Shown: positions 1 through 8,581, counted from the first letter of the stretch. The stretch: DNA of 64,000 nucleotides from Mesorhizobium comanense (GCF_005503535.1 NZ_SCNN01000010.1:124001-188000), one strand, 5' to 3'. Numbers and translations are program-made. Notes: a model not told the origin generated them from the sequence alone.

Positions 1-1
1 T

Positions 2-82
2 GACTGGCCATGGTGGCACAAGCAACTGGTCTATTTCTTCGGCCGCTGGCTGGATGATGATCTGATGCACAGGCTTGATTGA
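2..82 (+). CDS. 3' end of an unidentified gene (partial)
   Basis: The frame open from base 2 encodes 26 residues rich in aromatic and charged amino acids (it begins DWPWWHKQL and ends DDDLMHRLD) and stops with TGA at 80-82. The composition looks like a real C-terminus. The next gene is convergent, which fits a gene ending here. Another frame is also open over the first 57 bases, so the assignment is tentative and no family can be named. Confidence 0.4.
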   Translation, partial: DWPWWHKQLVYFFGRWLDDDLMHRLD

Positions 83-129
83 TGAATCAGATAACCAGCC
101 TCGTCATCACCTGACAGAAGCCGAACGCG

Positions 130-1665
130 CTATCCTTCCTGGCAGACCGGCAGAGAAACGGCTTCGTGCTCCGCCGCCGATCCGCGCCGCAGGCCGAGGA
201 AGACGACCAGGGCCGCCAAGGCGGTGATCGCCGCCAGCACGATCAGCAACCTGTCGAATGCCATTTCGTAAGCCTGGACCAGAACAGCGGCGCCTGCCAT
301 GGGCAGATGGGCCGCGGTCTCGCCGACATTTCCCGTCACCAGAAGCTGAGCGGCGGTGGCCGCATCTGCAGAAGACAACGTTGCCTGGGTGGCAAGCTGG
401 GCGGCGGTGAAGCCGGACAGGATCGCCATGACGACCGCCAGCGCCACGCCTTCGCCCGCGACGCGGGCCGTGTTGAAAATGCCGACCGCCATGCCGGCGC
501 GCTCGGTGGGTACGACGCTGACGGCCAGCCCGTCCATCAGCCCCCAGGGCAAGGCGATGCCGATGCCGATCAGGGCGAGCGGCGCGATCAGGGCGATGTC
601 GCCCCGTGGCATCAGACTGAGCCATACGAGGCCGGCGGCGGCGACAAACAGACCGATTCCGCAGATGGTGGCCGGAGCGATCCAGCGCGCCGCCTGACCG
701 GCGAGCAGGGGCAGGACCAGCAACGGCCCGGAGAGGCAGATCATCAATTGGCCCGCCCGGATCTCGCTCATTCCCTCGATGGCGATGAAGCGGATGGGCA
801 ACAGCACCAGCAGGACGACGAAACCATAGGCGGGTGCTGCCGCCAGGAACTGAACGCCGACGAAGCGCGAGTAGCGGAACAGGCTGAGGTCGAGCATCGG
901 CCGCTTTGCATGCCGCTCGACGACAACGAAGGCAATGAGGAAGAGGCCAGCGACCGCCAGCAACGCGACGACGAGGCGATCCGTCCAGCCGCTCTGCGGC
1001 GCCTGCAACACACCGTAGGTCAGCGAGGCCAGCGCGGCCGTGAAGGTGCCGGCCCCTGCCCAGTCGAGCCCCATGGCATCCGGATCGCGTGAATCCCGCA
1101 TGGCGCGCAGTCCGAGCGCCGCGGCGGCAACAGCAAGCGCTGCGACCAGAACGAAGATCGAGCGCCAGCCGAGTGCCGAGATCAAGAGGCCCGACGCGAT
1201 CGGGCCGAAGGCAAGCCCGATGCCAAAGCTTGTGCCGAGAAAAGAGAAGGCGCGCAGCCGCGACGGCCCTTCGAACTCCTGGGCAAGCGCAGAGGCGCCG
1301 CCGGCGAAGGCCGCGGCACTGCCCAAGCCTTGTGCCGCCCTGAACCAGTCGAACCAGACGATATCGGGCGCCAGCATCGCGCCGAGCGAGGCCAGGACAT
1401 AAAGGCCGAGGCCGGCGAGGAAAACGCGCTTGCGGCCATGGCTGTCGGCCAGGGCGCCCGCCGCCATCAGACTGGCGCCGAAGGTCAGCATGAAGGCATT
1501 CGTCACCCAGTTGAGAGCGATCGGACTGCCGCCGAGATCGGCCGCGATGCGGGAAAGCGCGACGGCCGGCCCGGTAAAGGTCAGCGGCATCGTCATGGCG
1601 GCAAGGCAGACCGACAAGAGCACGAGCCATCTGCCGGCTGAGCCGGGTGTGGTCTTCGAGGTCAT
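130..1665 (-). CDS. MFS drug-efflux-type transporter (DHA2-like)
   Basis: This 511-residue inner-membrane protein has many hydrophobic helices and the major facilitator motif A near residues 73-80 (ADSHGRKR). Length and helix number fit the 14-helix EmrB/QacA (DHA2) group of proton-driven exporters. The substrate cannot be read from sequence. The start is chosen because AGGA lies 7 bases upstream. It is divergent from a LysR-type regulator across a 148 bp gap, the usual layout for a pump controlled by its neighbour. The gap holds an inverted repeat, CCTATCT at 1673-1679 and AGATAGG at 1732-1738, and a 10 bp palindrome CGGCATGCCG at 1694-1703 that could be regulator contacts. Confidence 0.85.
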   Translation of the reverse strand: MTSKTTPGSAGRWLVLLSVCLAAMTMPLTFTGPAVALSRIAADLGGSPIALNWVTNAFMLTFGASLMAAGALADSHGRKRVFLAGLGLYVLASLGAMLAPDIVWFDWFRAAQGLGSAAAFAGGASALAQEFEGPSRLRAFSFLGTSFGIGLAFGPIASGLLISALGWRSIFVLVAALAVAAAALGLRAMRDSRDPDAMGLDWAGAGTFTAALASLTYGVLQAPQSGWTDRLVVALLAVAGLFLIAFVVVERHAKRPMLDLSLFRYSRFVGVQFLAAAPAYGFVVLLVLLPIRFIAIEGMSEIRAGQLMICLSGPLLVLPLLAGQAARWIAPATICGIGLFVAAAGLVWLSLMPRGDIALIAPLALIGIGIALPWGLMDGLAVSVVPTERAGMAVGIFNTARVAGEGVALAVVMAILSGFTAAQLATQATLSSADAATAAQLLVTGNVGETAAHLPMAGAAVLVQAYEMAFDRLLIVLAAITALAALVVFLGLRRGSAAEHEAVSLPVCQEG

Positions 1666-1813
1666 GGATTTTCCTATCTGAAGCAGCGTGTGCCGGCATG
1701 CCGCATGATCTGGCCGCCGGTCTCGACAGCAAGATAGGTCGGCGACATATGCGGAAAAATAGTGTTAAATCTCCTGACATACCGGACAAAAATGCTCGAA
1801 TGGAGAGGGTTGT

Positions 1814-2719
1814 ATGGACCGCCTCAGTGGCCTTCTGGCGTTTGCCCGCACTGCTGAATTCGGCAGTTTCATTGCCGCCGGACGAGCGCTCGGCATTTCG
1901 GCGTCCGCCGTCGGCAAAAGCGTCGCAAAGCTCGAAGAGGAGCTCGGTGTGCGCCTGCTGCAGCGTTCGACGCGGCGGATCGGCCTGACGCAAGAGGGCA
2001 AGCTGTTCAACGAGCGGGTGCGCCGCATCCTCGACGATATCGACGATGCCGAGGCGATGCTGTCACGCACGCGGGAGACACCGCGCGGGCGGCTGCGGGT
2101 CTCGACCCCGATCGTCACCTACCACCTGCTGTTGCCGGTGCTGTCGGAGTTCATGGAGCGCTATCCGGAGATCGAACTCGATATCGATTTCAACGACCGC
2201 ATCGTCGATGTCATAGAGGAAGGCATCGATGTCGCCATCCGCAGCGGCCAACTGCCCGATTCACGGTTGGTGTCGAGACCCGTTGCGCCCTTTCGCATGC
2301 TTTTGTGCGCGGCGGCTTCCTATCTCGAGCGCCATGGCACGCCCGGCGAGCCGGCGGATCTCGCCAGGCATTTCGGCATAAACTTTCGCTTTCTCAACAG
2401 CGGCAGGCTGCTGGAGTGGCCGTTCATTACGGGAAGTGCCGAGCCGCAGATACGCTCGATGCTGACCTGCAACAATATGGAAGCCTTGAAGGGCGCGACG
2501 CTCGCCGGACTGGGGATCGCCTGCATGCCCGATTTCCTGGTTTGCGAGGCGCTGCGCGACGGCAGGCTGCGCAGCGTGCTGGACGATCATGTCGACGGCC
2601 GTGGCCAGTTCAGGATGCTGTGGCCGTCCAATCGTCACCTCTCGCCGAAGGTACGTGTCTTCGTCGATTTCCTTCCCGACCGGCTCGCAGCGGCGGCCAG
2701 CCAGCGAGGCACGGCATAA
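1814..2719 (+). CDS. LysR-family transcriptional regulator
   Basis: The 301-residue protein has the LysR winged helix-turn-helix in residues 1-60 (ALGISASAVGKSVAKLEEEL) followed by an effector-binding domain of normal length, in the group close to AaeR/DmlR-like regulators. A good Shine-Dalgarno, GGAGAGG at 1802-1808, supports the start. It is divergent from the MFS pump gene at 130-1665 and probably controls it and itself; the inducer is unknown. Confidence 0.9.
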   Translation: MDRLSGLLAFARTAEFGSFIAAGRALGISASAVGKSVAKLEEELGVRLLQRSTRRIGLTQEGKLFNERVRRILDDIDDAEAMLSRTRETPRGRLRVSTPIVTYHLLLPVLSEFMERYPEIELDIDFNDRIVDVIEEGIDVAIRSGQLPDSRLVSRPVAPFRMLLCAAASYLERHGTPGEPADLARHFGINFRFLNSGRLLEWPFITGSAEPQIRSMLTCNNMEALKGATLAGLGIACMPDFLVCEALRDGRLRSVLDDHVDGRGQFRMLWPSNRHLSPKVRVFVDFLPDRLAAAASQRGTA

Positions 2720-2776
2720 GGCGGCGGCCCGGCACGGCCTTCGGTCGGCCAGATGTCACGACCTTGTGATGTCTAG

Positions 2777-2810
2777 ATATGAAGGTAGACTTTGAAGTTT
2801 ACCTTCATAT
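2777..2810 (+). promoter_or_regulatory. Palindromic operator before the MarR gene
   Basis: Two 14-base arms, ATATGAAGGTAGAC (2777-2790) and GTTTACCTTCATAT (2797-2810), are inverted copies with one mismatch around a 6-base centre. A dyad of this size directly upstream of a MarR gene is typical of an autoregulatory operator. It overlaps the first possible ATG (2779), which is therefore unlikely to be the translation start. Confidence 0.7.
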
Positions 2811-2826
2811 CCGATACGAAGCCGGC

Positions 2827-3288
2827 ATGAAAAATCGGCTGCCTCCGCAACACGACCCTGAAACCGCGCATGCTCTTGCCCTTGCGGCCGAGCTTCGCGT
2901 CGTGGCCGGCAGGCTGATCCGGCGCCTGCGTGAACAGGCCGATGACGGCGATCTGACCACGTCGCAGAAGTCCGTGGTGCTGCATCTTGACCGGGAGGGA
3001 CCGGCGACGGTGACAACGCTGGCGCGCGCTCTCGGAATGCGCCCGCAATCGATGGGCGCCATTGTTTCGGCGCTGCAAGGGGCGGGTCTGGTGGAAGGTG
3101 CGCCGGATCCGGCCGACGGCCGGCAGACCTTGCTGTCGCTCACGCCGGCCTGCCGGGACATGATCGCGACCGGACGGGCGGCAAGGCAGGACTGGCTGTT
3201 CCGCGCCATCCGATCGAAGCTTGACCGCGACGAGGAGGAGCAGCTCGCGGGCGCGGTCGAACTGCTCAGGCGCCTTGCCGATTTCTGA
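2827..3288 (+). CDS. MarR-family transcriptional regulator
   Basis: A 153-residue winged-helix regulator of the MarR family. The DNA-binding core runs from about residue 45 (TTSQKSVVLHLDREGPATVT) through the recognition helix (ALGMRPQSMGAIVSAL) to the wing (DPADGRQTLLSLT). An in-frame ATG at 2779 would add 16 residues, but these would be encoded by the operator palindrome and lack a ribosome site, so 2827 is preferred. It heads an operon with an isochorismatase-fold hydrolase, a small membrane protein and an MFS exporter, and most likely represses it in response to a small aromatic or related ligand (inference from the family). Confidence 0.88.
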   Translation: MKNRLPPQHDPETAHALALAAELRVVAGRLIRRLREQADDGDLTTSQKSVVLHLDREGPATVTTLARALGMRPQSMGAIVSALQGAGLVEGAPDPADGRQTLLSLTPACRDMIATGRAARQDWLFRAIRSKLDRDEEEQLAGAVELLRRLADF

Positions 3289-3343
3289 CCAATCGCCCGG
3301 CGTCCGACGCGCCGCTGTTCCAATCATCGGAAGGAGAACATGG

Positions 3344-3907
3344 ATGGCAGTCACCACGCTTGACCGGAAGACGGCACTCGTCGTCATCGACCTGCAGAAA
3401 GGCATCGTCTCCTTGCCCTCGGTCCATCCGATGGCTGAGGTCGTGCGGCACGCCAGCAAGCTTACCGAAGCGTTCCGCGGTCACGGCCTGCCGGTCGTGC
3501 TCGTCAATGTTGCCGGCGCGCCTCCAGGCCGGACGGAGCAGGCGCCTCGCCTGGGAGCCCGTCCCGATGGCTGGACCGATCTTGTCGCCGAACTGAAGCA
3601 GCAGCCGGGAGACCATTTGGTGACCAAGCGAACGGCTGGTGCCTTCGTCAACACCGATCTTGAAGCCTGGCTGCTGGGCCAGGGCGTTACCCAGGTGGTG
3701 ATCGCCGGCGTCGCCACCAGCATGGGTGTCGAGGCGACAGCGCGCCATGCCCGCGACCTCGGCTTCAACGTTACGCTGGCGCTGGACGCCATGACCGATA
3801 CCAACCTCGATGCTCACGCCAACAGCATCGCGCATGTCTTCCCGAGGCTCGGCGAAAGCGGCACGACGCGGGAGATCATCGCTCTGCTCGAAAACAGGAG
3901 TGTCTGA
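3344..3907 (+). CDS. Isochorismatase-family hydrolase, Cys position occupied by Gly
   Basis: The 187-residue protein has the isochorismatase-like Rossmann fold: catalytic Asp in LVVIDLQKG, catalytic Lys in LVTKRTAGAF, and the nucleophile-turn sequence GVATSMGVEATAR. In cysteine-type amidohydrolases of this superfamily the Gly after SM would be Cys. PhzD-like isochorismatases, which cleave vinyl ethers, also carry Gly there. The chemistry is thus probably not Cys-dependent amide hydrolysis. The start is set by AAGGAG at 3331-3336. It lies in the MarR operon ahead of an EntS-like exporter. The substrate is unknown. Confidence 0.87.
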   Translation: MAVTTLDRKTALVVIDLQKGIVSLPSVHPMAEVVRHASKLTEAFRGHGLPVVLVNVAGAPPGRTEQAPRLGARPDGWTDLVAELKQQPGDHLVTKRTAGAFVNTDLEAWLLGQGVTQVVIAGVATSMGVEATARHARDLGFNVTLALDAMTDTNLDAHANSIAHVFPRLGESGTTREIIALLENRSV

Positions 3908-3909
3908 CA

Positions 3910-4239
3910 ATGCAATGGATGGACTGCGTGTCCTATTTCTTCGGTGGCGCGGTGCTGACCAATGCCGTGCCGCATTTCGTCAGCGGCGTGATGGGGCGGC
4001 CGTTTCAAAGCCCCTTCGCCAAGCCGCGCGGCCAGGGTCACTCCTCTTCGACCGTGAACGTATTGTGGGGGTTCCTGAACATGGCGATCGGCTATCTCCT
4101 GGTGCTCCGTGTCGGTGATTTCGATCTGCGATCCACGGCCGATATCGTCGCGCTGGGGCTGGGCACCCTGCTCATGGGCGTGATGACGGCACGCATGTTC
4201 GGCCGCTTCAATGGCGGCAATTCCCCGGCCGACGGATGA
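3910..4239 (+). CDS. Small membrane protein of unknown function
   Basis: This 109-residue protein has two or three hydrophobic segments (about residues 6-26, 50-66 and 76-94) separated by a short basic loop. It starts 2 bases after the hydrolase stop and its stop overlaps the start of the following MFS gene by 4 bases (ATGA), so it is translated as part of the operon. I do not recognise a named family. The context suggests a membrane partner of the exporter. Confidence 0.75.
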   Translation: MQWMDCVSYFFGGAVLTNAVPHFVSGVMGRPFQSPFAKPRGQGHSSSTVNVLWGFLNMAIGYLLVLRVGDFDLRSTADIVALGLGTLLMGVMTARMFGRFNGGNSPADG

Positions 4240-5522
4240 GCGGTCCGGCAAAAGGCACGTTCCGGTCGCTGGCCAAGTTCAACTACCGGATCTGGGCCGG
4301 CGGCGCGATCGTGTCCAATGTCGGGACATGGATGCAGCGCACAGCGCAGGACTGGCTGGTGCTGACCCAGCTGACCCATAACAACGCGACAGCCATGGGC
4401 GTGGTGATGGCGCTGCAATTCGCGCCGCAGATCCTGCTGCTGCCATGGACCGGCTTTGCCGCCGATCATCTCGACCGGCGCAGGTTGCTGCTCGCCACGC
4501 AAGCCGCCATGGGCCTGCTTGCTCTCGGCCTTGGGCTGCTTACCGTCGCCGGGCTCGTGCAATTGTGGCACGTCTATGTGTTCGCCTTCCTGCTCGGCTG
4601 CACCACCGCGTTCGACGCGCCGGCGCGCCAGACATTCGTCTCGGACCTGGTCGGCGAGACAGACCTGTCGAATGCCGTGGCGCTCAACTCCACCTCGTTC
4701 AACGTGGCGCGGATGATCGGGCCTGCCGTCGCCGGCGCTCTTATCGCTTCCGTCGGCTCCGGCTGGGTTTTCCTGATCAACGCGGCATCTTTTGCCGCCG
4801 TCCTTGCCTCGCTTGGCCTGTTGCGTATCGGCGAGCTTCACCTGAAGGACAAGGCACAGCGCAGCCGTGGCAGTGTTGCCGACGGGTTTGCCTATGTGTG
4901 GAACCGTCCCGACCTGAAGGCCATCCTTCTGATGCTCTTCCTGATCGGCACGTTCGGGCTGAACTTCCCTATCTTCATCTCGACCATGTCGGTTTCCGTC
5001 TTTCACGCGGGCGCCGGCCAATACGGGCTGCTGACGTCGACCATGGCGATCGGATCAGTCAGCGGCGCGCTGCTGGCCGCCCGGCGCGAGCAGCCCCGCC
5101 TGGGTTTTCTCCTGGCGGGTGCCGCGATTTTCGGCTTTGGCTTCAGCCTGGCCGCGATCATGCCCAATTATTGGCTGTTCGGCCTCGCGCTCGTGGTGAT
5201 CGGCGTCTCGGCACAGACGATGACCACCTCGACGATCGGCCTGGTGCAGCTCTCGACCGATCCTGCCATGCGCGGCCGGGTGATGGCGATCCTGCTCGCC
5301 ACAACGCTGGGCGGTACTGCTCTCGGCGCGCCGGCGGTCGGCTGGGTGGCCGATGATGTCGGCCCGCGCTGGGCGCTTGGGGTGGCCGCCGTCGCCGGCT
5401 TTGCGGCTGTTGTCGTCGGGCTTCGCTATCTCGCGAGGCATCGCCACATGCGCGTCCGGATCGAGGCGGGACGCCTCCGCTTCGACCTCGATGATGGCAC
5501 CGCCGAGCCGGCCATAGGCTGA
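4236..5522 (+). CDS. MFS exporter, EntS/DHA3-like
   Basis: A 428-residue, roughly 12-helix major facilitator. The N-terminal loop GFAADHLDRRRL (about 73-84) is the motif A of the DHA3 group, which includes the enterobactin exporter EntS and macrolide pumps. The C-terminal ~30 residues are polar and cytoplasmic. It is coupled to the upstream small membrane gene by an ATGA overlap and is the last gene of the MarR operon. The next gene encodes a siderophore-interacting protein, which makes export of an iron chelator or catechol an attractive but unproven role. Confidence 0.87.
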   Translation: MSGPAKGTFRSLAKFNYRIWAGGAIVSNVGTWMQRTAQDWLVLTQLTHNNATAMGVVMALQFAPQILLLPWTGFAADHLDRRRLLLATQAAMGLLALGLGLLTVAGLVQLWHVYVFAFLLGCTTAFDAPARQTFVSDLVGETDLSNAVALNSTSFNVARMIGPAVAGALIASVGSGWVFLINAASFAAVLASLGLLRIGELHLKDKAQRSRGSVADGFAYVWNRPDLKAILLMLFLIGTFGLNFPIFISTMSVSVFHAGAGQYGLLTSTMAIGSVSGALLAARREQPRLGFLLAGAAIFGFGFSLAAIMPNYWLFGLALVVIGVSAQTMTTSTIGLVQLSTDPAMRGRVMAILLATTLGGTALGAPAVGWVADDVGPRWALGVAAVAGFAAVVVGLRYLARHRHMRVRIEAGRLRFDLDDGTAEPAIG

Positions 5523-5550
5523 ATGCGCCGCCAGCCTCCCAACATAAATA

Positions 5551-5565
5551 TGATTACTTAACTCA
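5551..5565 (+). promoter_or_regulatory. Possible RirA iron-responsive (IRO-type) site
   Basis: The sequence is TGA, nine bases, TCA, which matches the minimal IRO-box pattern bound by the rhizobial iron regulator RirA. It lies in an AT-rich patch about 105 bases before a siderophore-reductase-type gene. The six fixed bases would occur by chance about once per 4 kb, so the context is the main support. Confidence 0.35.
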
Positions 5566-5668
5566 AGTTTTTCTGGAAACCTCGGCGGTGCTGTGGCATC
5601 CCGGCCTTGGCGACGAAGCCAGGACCTTTCGGCGGCTTCGTTTGAACCGCTATCGAAGGATTTCGGCG

Positions 5669-6748
5669 ATGGACCAGTTGAGCGCGCAGACACGGATCAG
5701 CGACGAGGCAATCCGGTCGGCGATCGAGCATTTGCGCGCCGAGCACGGCGAATGTGAGATCGAAACCGGCGCTGCCGATCGATGGGAGCTTCGCATGTAT
5801 TACGGGTCTCTGAGCGCGACGCTTGAAGGCGACGCCATGCTGGTCCGAGTCGCGGCGTCAGATGAAACCTGCCTCTCCTACATGAAGATGACAGTCGCTG
5901 GTCACGTCGCACAGCATCTCGGCACCACCGGTGGATTGCGCTGGCAAGGTGACGGCACTGATGCCGGCACGCCGGTGTTCTTCCGCGAGATCAGTGTGGT
6001 GTCTTCGAGGCGGATCTCGCCGCACATGCAACGGCTGCGCTTTGCCGGTTCGGATCTCGATCGTTTCACCCATGGCGGCCTGCATATGCGGCTGCTGTTG
6101 CCGCCGCAGGGCCGGCGGCCGGTCTGGCCATCCATGGGTGTTGACGGCCTGCTGGTCTGGCCCGGCGGCGAGGACGCGCTCACCGTGCGGGTCTACACGA
6201 TCCGCGTGATCGACGCGGCAAGCGGCTGGCTGGATGTCGATTTCGTGCTGCACCCCGGCCAGGACACGCCCGCCGCGGTCTTCGCGCAGAACGCGCGGGC
6301 TGGGGACGTAATCGGCATGATCGGGCCCGGTGGCGGCGAGGCGCCGGAGGGGCAGACCCTGCTTCTCGTCGGCGACGACACGGCGCTGCCGGCCATCGGC
6401 CGGATCCTGGAACACCTGCCGCCGTCAACCCGTGCCGAGGCGCTCATCGAAGTCGACGGCCCCGATGACCGGATCGCGCTGCGGCAAGGCGACAACATCG
6501 ACATCACCTGGCTCTACCGGCATGGCCGCGAGGCCGGCACCGCCGGCCTGCTGCCGGCTGCGCTCCGGGAGCGCAGCCATGCCGCGCTCGCCGACGGCCT
6601 CTTTGTCTGGGCCGGGTGCGAATTCGCCGACTTCCGCGAGATCCGCAGAATCGTGCGCAAGGAATGGGGACTGGCGCGCGACAGGCATCTGGTCACGGCC
6701 TACTGGCGTCGCGGCGCCCAGGGCGAGAACGGAGGCGGCGAGGAGTAG
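5669..6748 (+). CDS. Siderophore-interacting ferric reductase with N-terminal DUF2218 domain
   Basis: This 359-residue protein joins two parts. Residues ~10-95 resemble DUF2218, a small domain often linked to siderophore-interacting proteins (YYGSLSATLEGDAMLVRV). Residues ~100-350 are a FAD/NAD(P)H reductase of the ViuB/SIP family, with the flavin motif RVYTIR at 174-179, a pyridine-nucleotide loop GDDTALPAI at 235-243 and a C-terminal WAGCE motif. The family releases iron from ferric siderophores in the cytoplasm by reduction. The start is fixed by GAAGGA 8 bases upstream. A possible RirA site lies upstream, and the preceding operon ends in an EntS-like exporter. Confidence 0.88.
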   Translation: MDQLSAQTRISDEAIRSAIEHLRAEHGECEIETGAADRWELRMYYGSLSATLEGDAMLVRVAASDETCLSYMKMTVAGHVAQHLGTTGGLRWQGDGTDAGTPVFFREISVVSSRRISPHMQRLRFAGSDLDRFTHGGLHMRLLLPPQGRRPVWPSMGVDGLLVWPGGEDALTVRVYTIRVIDAASGWLDVDFVLHPGQDTPAAVFAQNARAGDVIGMIGPGGGEAPEGQTLLLVGDDTALPAIGRILEHLPPSTRAEALIEVDGPDDRIALRQGDNIDITWLYRHGREAGTAGLLPAALRERSHAALADGLFVWAGCEFADFREIRRIVRKEWGLARDRHLVTAYWRRGAQGENGGGEE

Positions 6749-6810
6749 CCGCCGCCTGCAAGGATTTGGCTAGAATAGGGAGCGCGGGCTGGCGAAGCCT
6801 TTCGGTTGGC

Positions 6811-7119
6811 TCAGCCCGTCTTGCCGTCAGGCAGCCCGAAGCCACCGACGGGGTGGGTCTCGACCTGGAACTCGAAACCGGCGATGAACGGTCGCGCCTT
6901 GGCGATTGCCGCCTGGACTTCGGGGAGTTGCAGCGAGGCCTTGTGGCTTGCCTGATCGGTCCACACTTCGGTCACCCAGATCGCGTCGGCGTCGACCGGG
7001 TCGGTGCCGATGATGTAGCTCAGGCAGCCGGGCAGGGCGCCCGTGCTGGCACGTAGCAGATCCAGCACCTCATCACGGTGGCCGCGCGCCGCCCGCATCT
7101 TGCCGATCAGTCCGTACAT
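6811..7119 (-). CDS. Antibiotic biosynthesis monooxygenase-fold protein (putative quinol monooxygenase)
   Basis: The 102-residue protein matches the small dimeric ferredoxin-like ABM fold: an N-terminal strand YGLIGKMRAARGHRDEVLDLL, a central PGCLSYIIGTDPVDADAIWVTEVW strand-turn and a helix carrying H and K (ASHKASL). Such proteins act on quinols or as small catabolic monooxygenases; the substrate here is unknown. GGGGGAGA precedes the ATG. It lies just downstream of an SDR gene on the same strand (64 bp gap) and may share its transcript. Confidence 0.8.
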   Translation of the reverse strand: MYGLIGKMRAARGHRDEVLDLLRASTGALPGCLSYIIGTDPVDADAIWVTEVWTDQASHKASLQLPEVQAAIAKARPFIAGFEFQVETHPVGGFGLPDGKTG

Positions 7120-7183
7120 TCCTTGTCTCCCCCTGGAGTTGGCGCGAAAGGAGTTTGCGAGGCGTCAGTATGCCGGTCGCGGC

Positions 7184-7978
7184 TCACGGCATCAACTGGC
7201 CGCCATTGACCTCGATGACCTGGCCGGTGATGTAGCCGCTCAGGAGATCGGACGAGAGGAAGAGGTAGGCGCCGACGCAGTCTTCAGCCGTGCCGGCTCG
7301 GCCCTGGGGAATGGTGGCGACCATGCCCTTGATCTGCTCGTCCGTCGAATAGCGGTCGTGAAACGGGGTGAGGATCACGCCGGGCGCCACCGCGTTGACG
7401 CGGATGCCGAAGCCGATCAGTTCCTTGGCCATGCCGCGCGTGACGTTGGAGACGAAGGCCTTGGCCGAACCATACAGGCCGGCACCGCCGCCGGCGCCGT
7501 TGCGCGCGGCGATCGAGGATGTGTTGACGATGAAGCCGCCCTGCGTCTTCAGCCACGGGATCGCCTTGCGCGAGGCGGTCAGCACCGAGCGCGCGTTGAG
7601 ATCCATCACCGCGTCATAGTGGGCTTCGGTCTGCTCGGCATAGGGCACGCGGCCGAGCATGCCGCCGGCATTGTTGACGAGGCCTTCAAGGCGCCCGAAA
7701 TGCCGCGCGCTGTCCTCCACGACACGCTCGACATCGGCGGCCACGGAAAAATCACCCTGGACGAGAAAAACCTCGCCGCCCCGGTCGCGAATGGTCCCGG
7801 CCAGTTCCTCGGCGGCGTCACGGCTCGAATTGTAGTGCAGGGCGACGCGGCACTTCTGTTCGGCATAAGCGAGCGCAAGTGCGGCACCGATGCCGGTCGA
7901 GGCGCCGGTGACCAGCACCGCCTTGCCGGCGAGATCGGGGATGTTGAGCCCGGAAGGCGTGGTTGTCGTCGCTGGCAC
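7184..7978 (-). CDS. Short-chain dehydrogenase/reductase (SDR)
   Basis: Classical SDR of 264 residues: the NAD(P) loop GASTGIG is near residues 25-31, then NNAGG, the catalytic Ser in NTSSIAARNG and the YxxxK pair in LYGSAKAF. I place the start at a GTG preceded by GGAGG with 6-base spacing. An upstream ATG at 8035 would add 19 residues without a good ribosome site. It resembles 3-oxoacyl reductase or glucose dehydrogenase-like SDRs but the substrate cannot be assigned. Confidence 0.88.
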   Translation of the reverse strand: MPATTTTPSGLNIPDLAGKAVLVTGASTGIGAALALAYAEQKCRVALHYNSSRDAAEELAGTIRDRGGEVFLVQGDFSVAADVERVVEDSARHFGRLEGLVNNAGGMLGRVPYAEQTEAHYDAVMDLNARSVLTASRKAIPWLKTQGGFIVNTSSIAARNGAGGGAGLYGSAKAFVSNVTRGMAKELIGFGIRVNAVAPGVILTPFHDRYSTDEQIKGMVATIPQGRAGTAEDCVGAYLFLSSDLLSGYITGQVIEVNGGQLMP

Positions 7979-8047
7979 TGTGTTCCTCCGGCTTTCGCGT
8001 TCGTCCGTCACGGGCGCCGCCACAGTTGCATTCAAGCCGGTGGCGCT

Positions 8048-8485
8048 TCAAGGCCTGAGATAGACGTAGCCCTGGCTTTGCAGTTCGGCGAGCTTGACGA
8101 CCCCGCCCTTGTCGGCGGCATGGAAGCCTTCGAGCAGGTCGGCGAGCGAAATATCCATGCCGTGCATCGTGTTGGCGCAGGCCTGCGGCTCGAGCCCCTG
8201 CTGCACCAGGCTGGCGAAGCGGCCGGACACAGCGGCCGATATGCCTTTCGACTTGAAGCTGGCCAGGGCAGGCCCATGCACGACCAGCGCGATGTCGACA
8301 TTGCCGCCGGTGCCCTCATAATGGTTCTTGATGTTGCCGAGCACGAAATTGACCTTGTCCACGTCGCTCAGATGATAGGCGACCTTCAGCCTGGCGGGCT
8401 CTGTGGTCGCGGCCTGCACCGCCCGCAAGCCAAGAAACGTTCCGGTTCCGGCAAGGGCCGCACGGAAGATGTCGCGTCGGCGCAT
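8048..8485 (-). CDS. Exported DsrE-fold protein
   Basis: A 145-residue protein that begins with a signal of Tat type (MRRRDIFRAALAGTG, then AVQAA) and continues as a DsrE/YchN-like domain (KVAYHLSDVDKVNFVLGNIKNH and DIALVVHGPALASF), with a single Cys in EPQACANTMHG. Members of the wider family handle sulfur or protein thiols in complexes; periplasmic versions are poorly understood. GGGAGGAA upstream of the ATG decides the start. The SDR gene follows on the same strand after about 70 bp. Confidence 0.8.
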   Translation of the reverse strand: MRRRDIFRAALAGTGTFLGLRAVQAATTEPARLKVAYHLSDVDKVNFVLGNIKNHYEGTGGNVDIALVVHGPALASFKSKGISAAVSGRFASLVQQGLEPQACANTMHGMDISLADLLEGFHAADKGGVVKLAELQSQGYVYLRP

Positions 8486-8581
8486 GGCGTTCCTCCCTGC
8501 ATTCCAGCGTGATTTGCGTGGTTCGGGCCGCAATACTAGCATAGATTGACGTTACGTCCTGTCGATGCGGAGGAGGATCAC

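Noticed and set aside
107..1993. A 628-codon minus-strand frame at the left end
   Set aside because: It overlaps the MFS gene in another frame and continues into the LysR gene; its product is an Arg-rich shadow with no domain.
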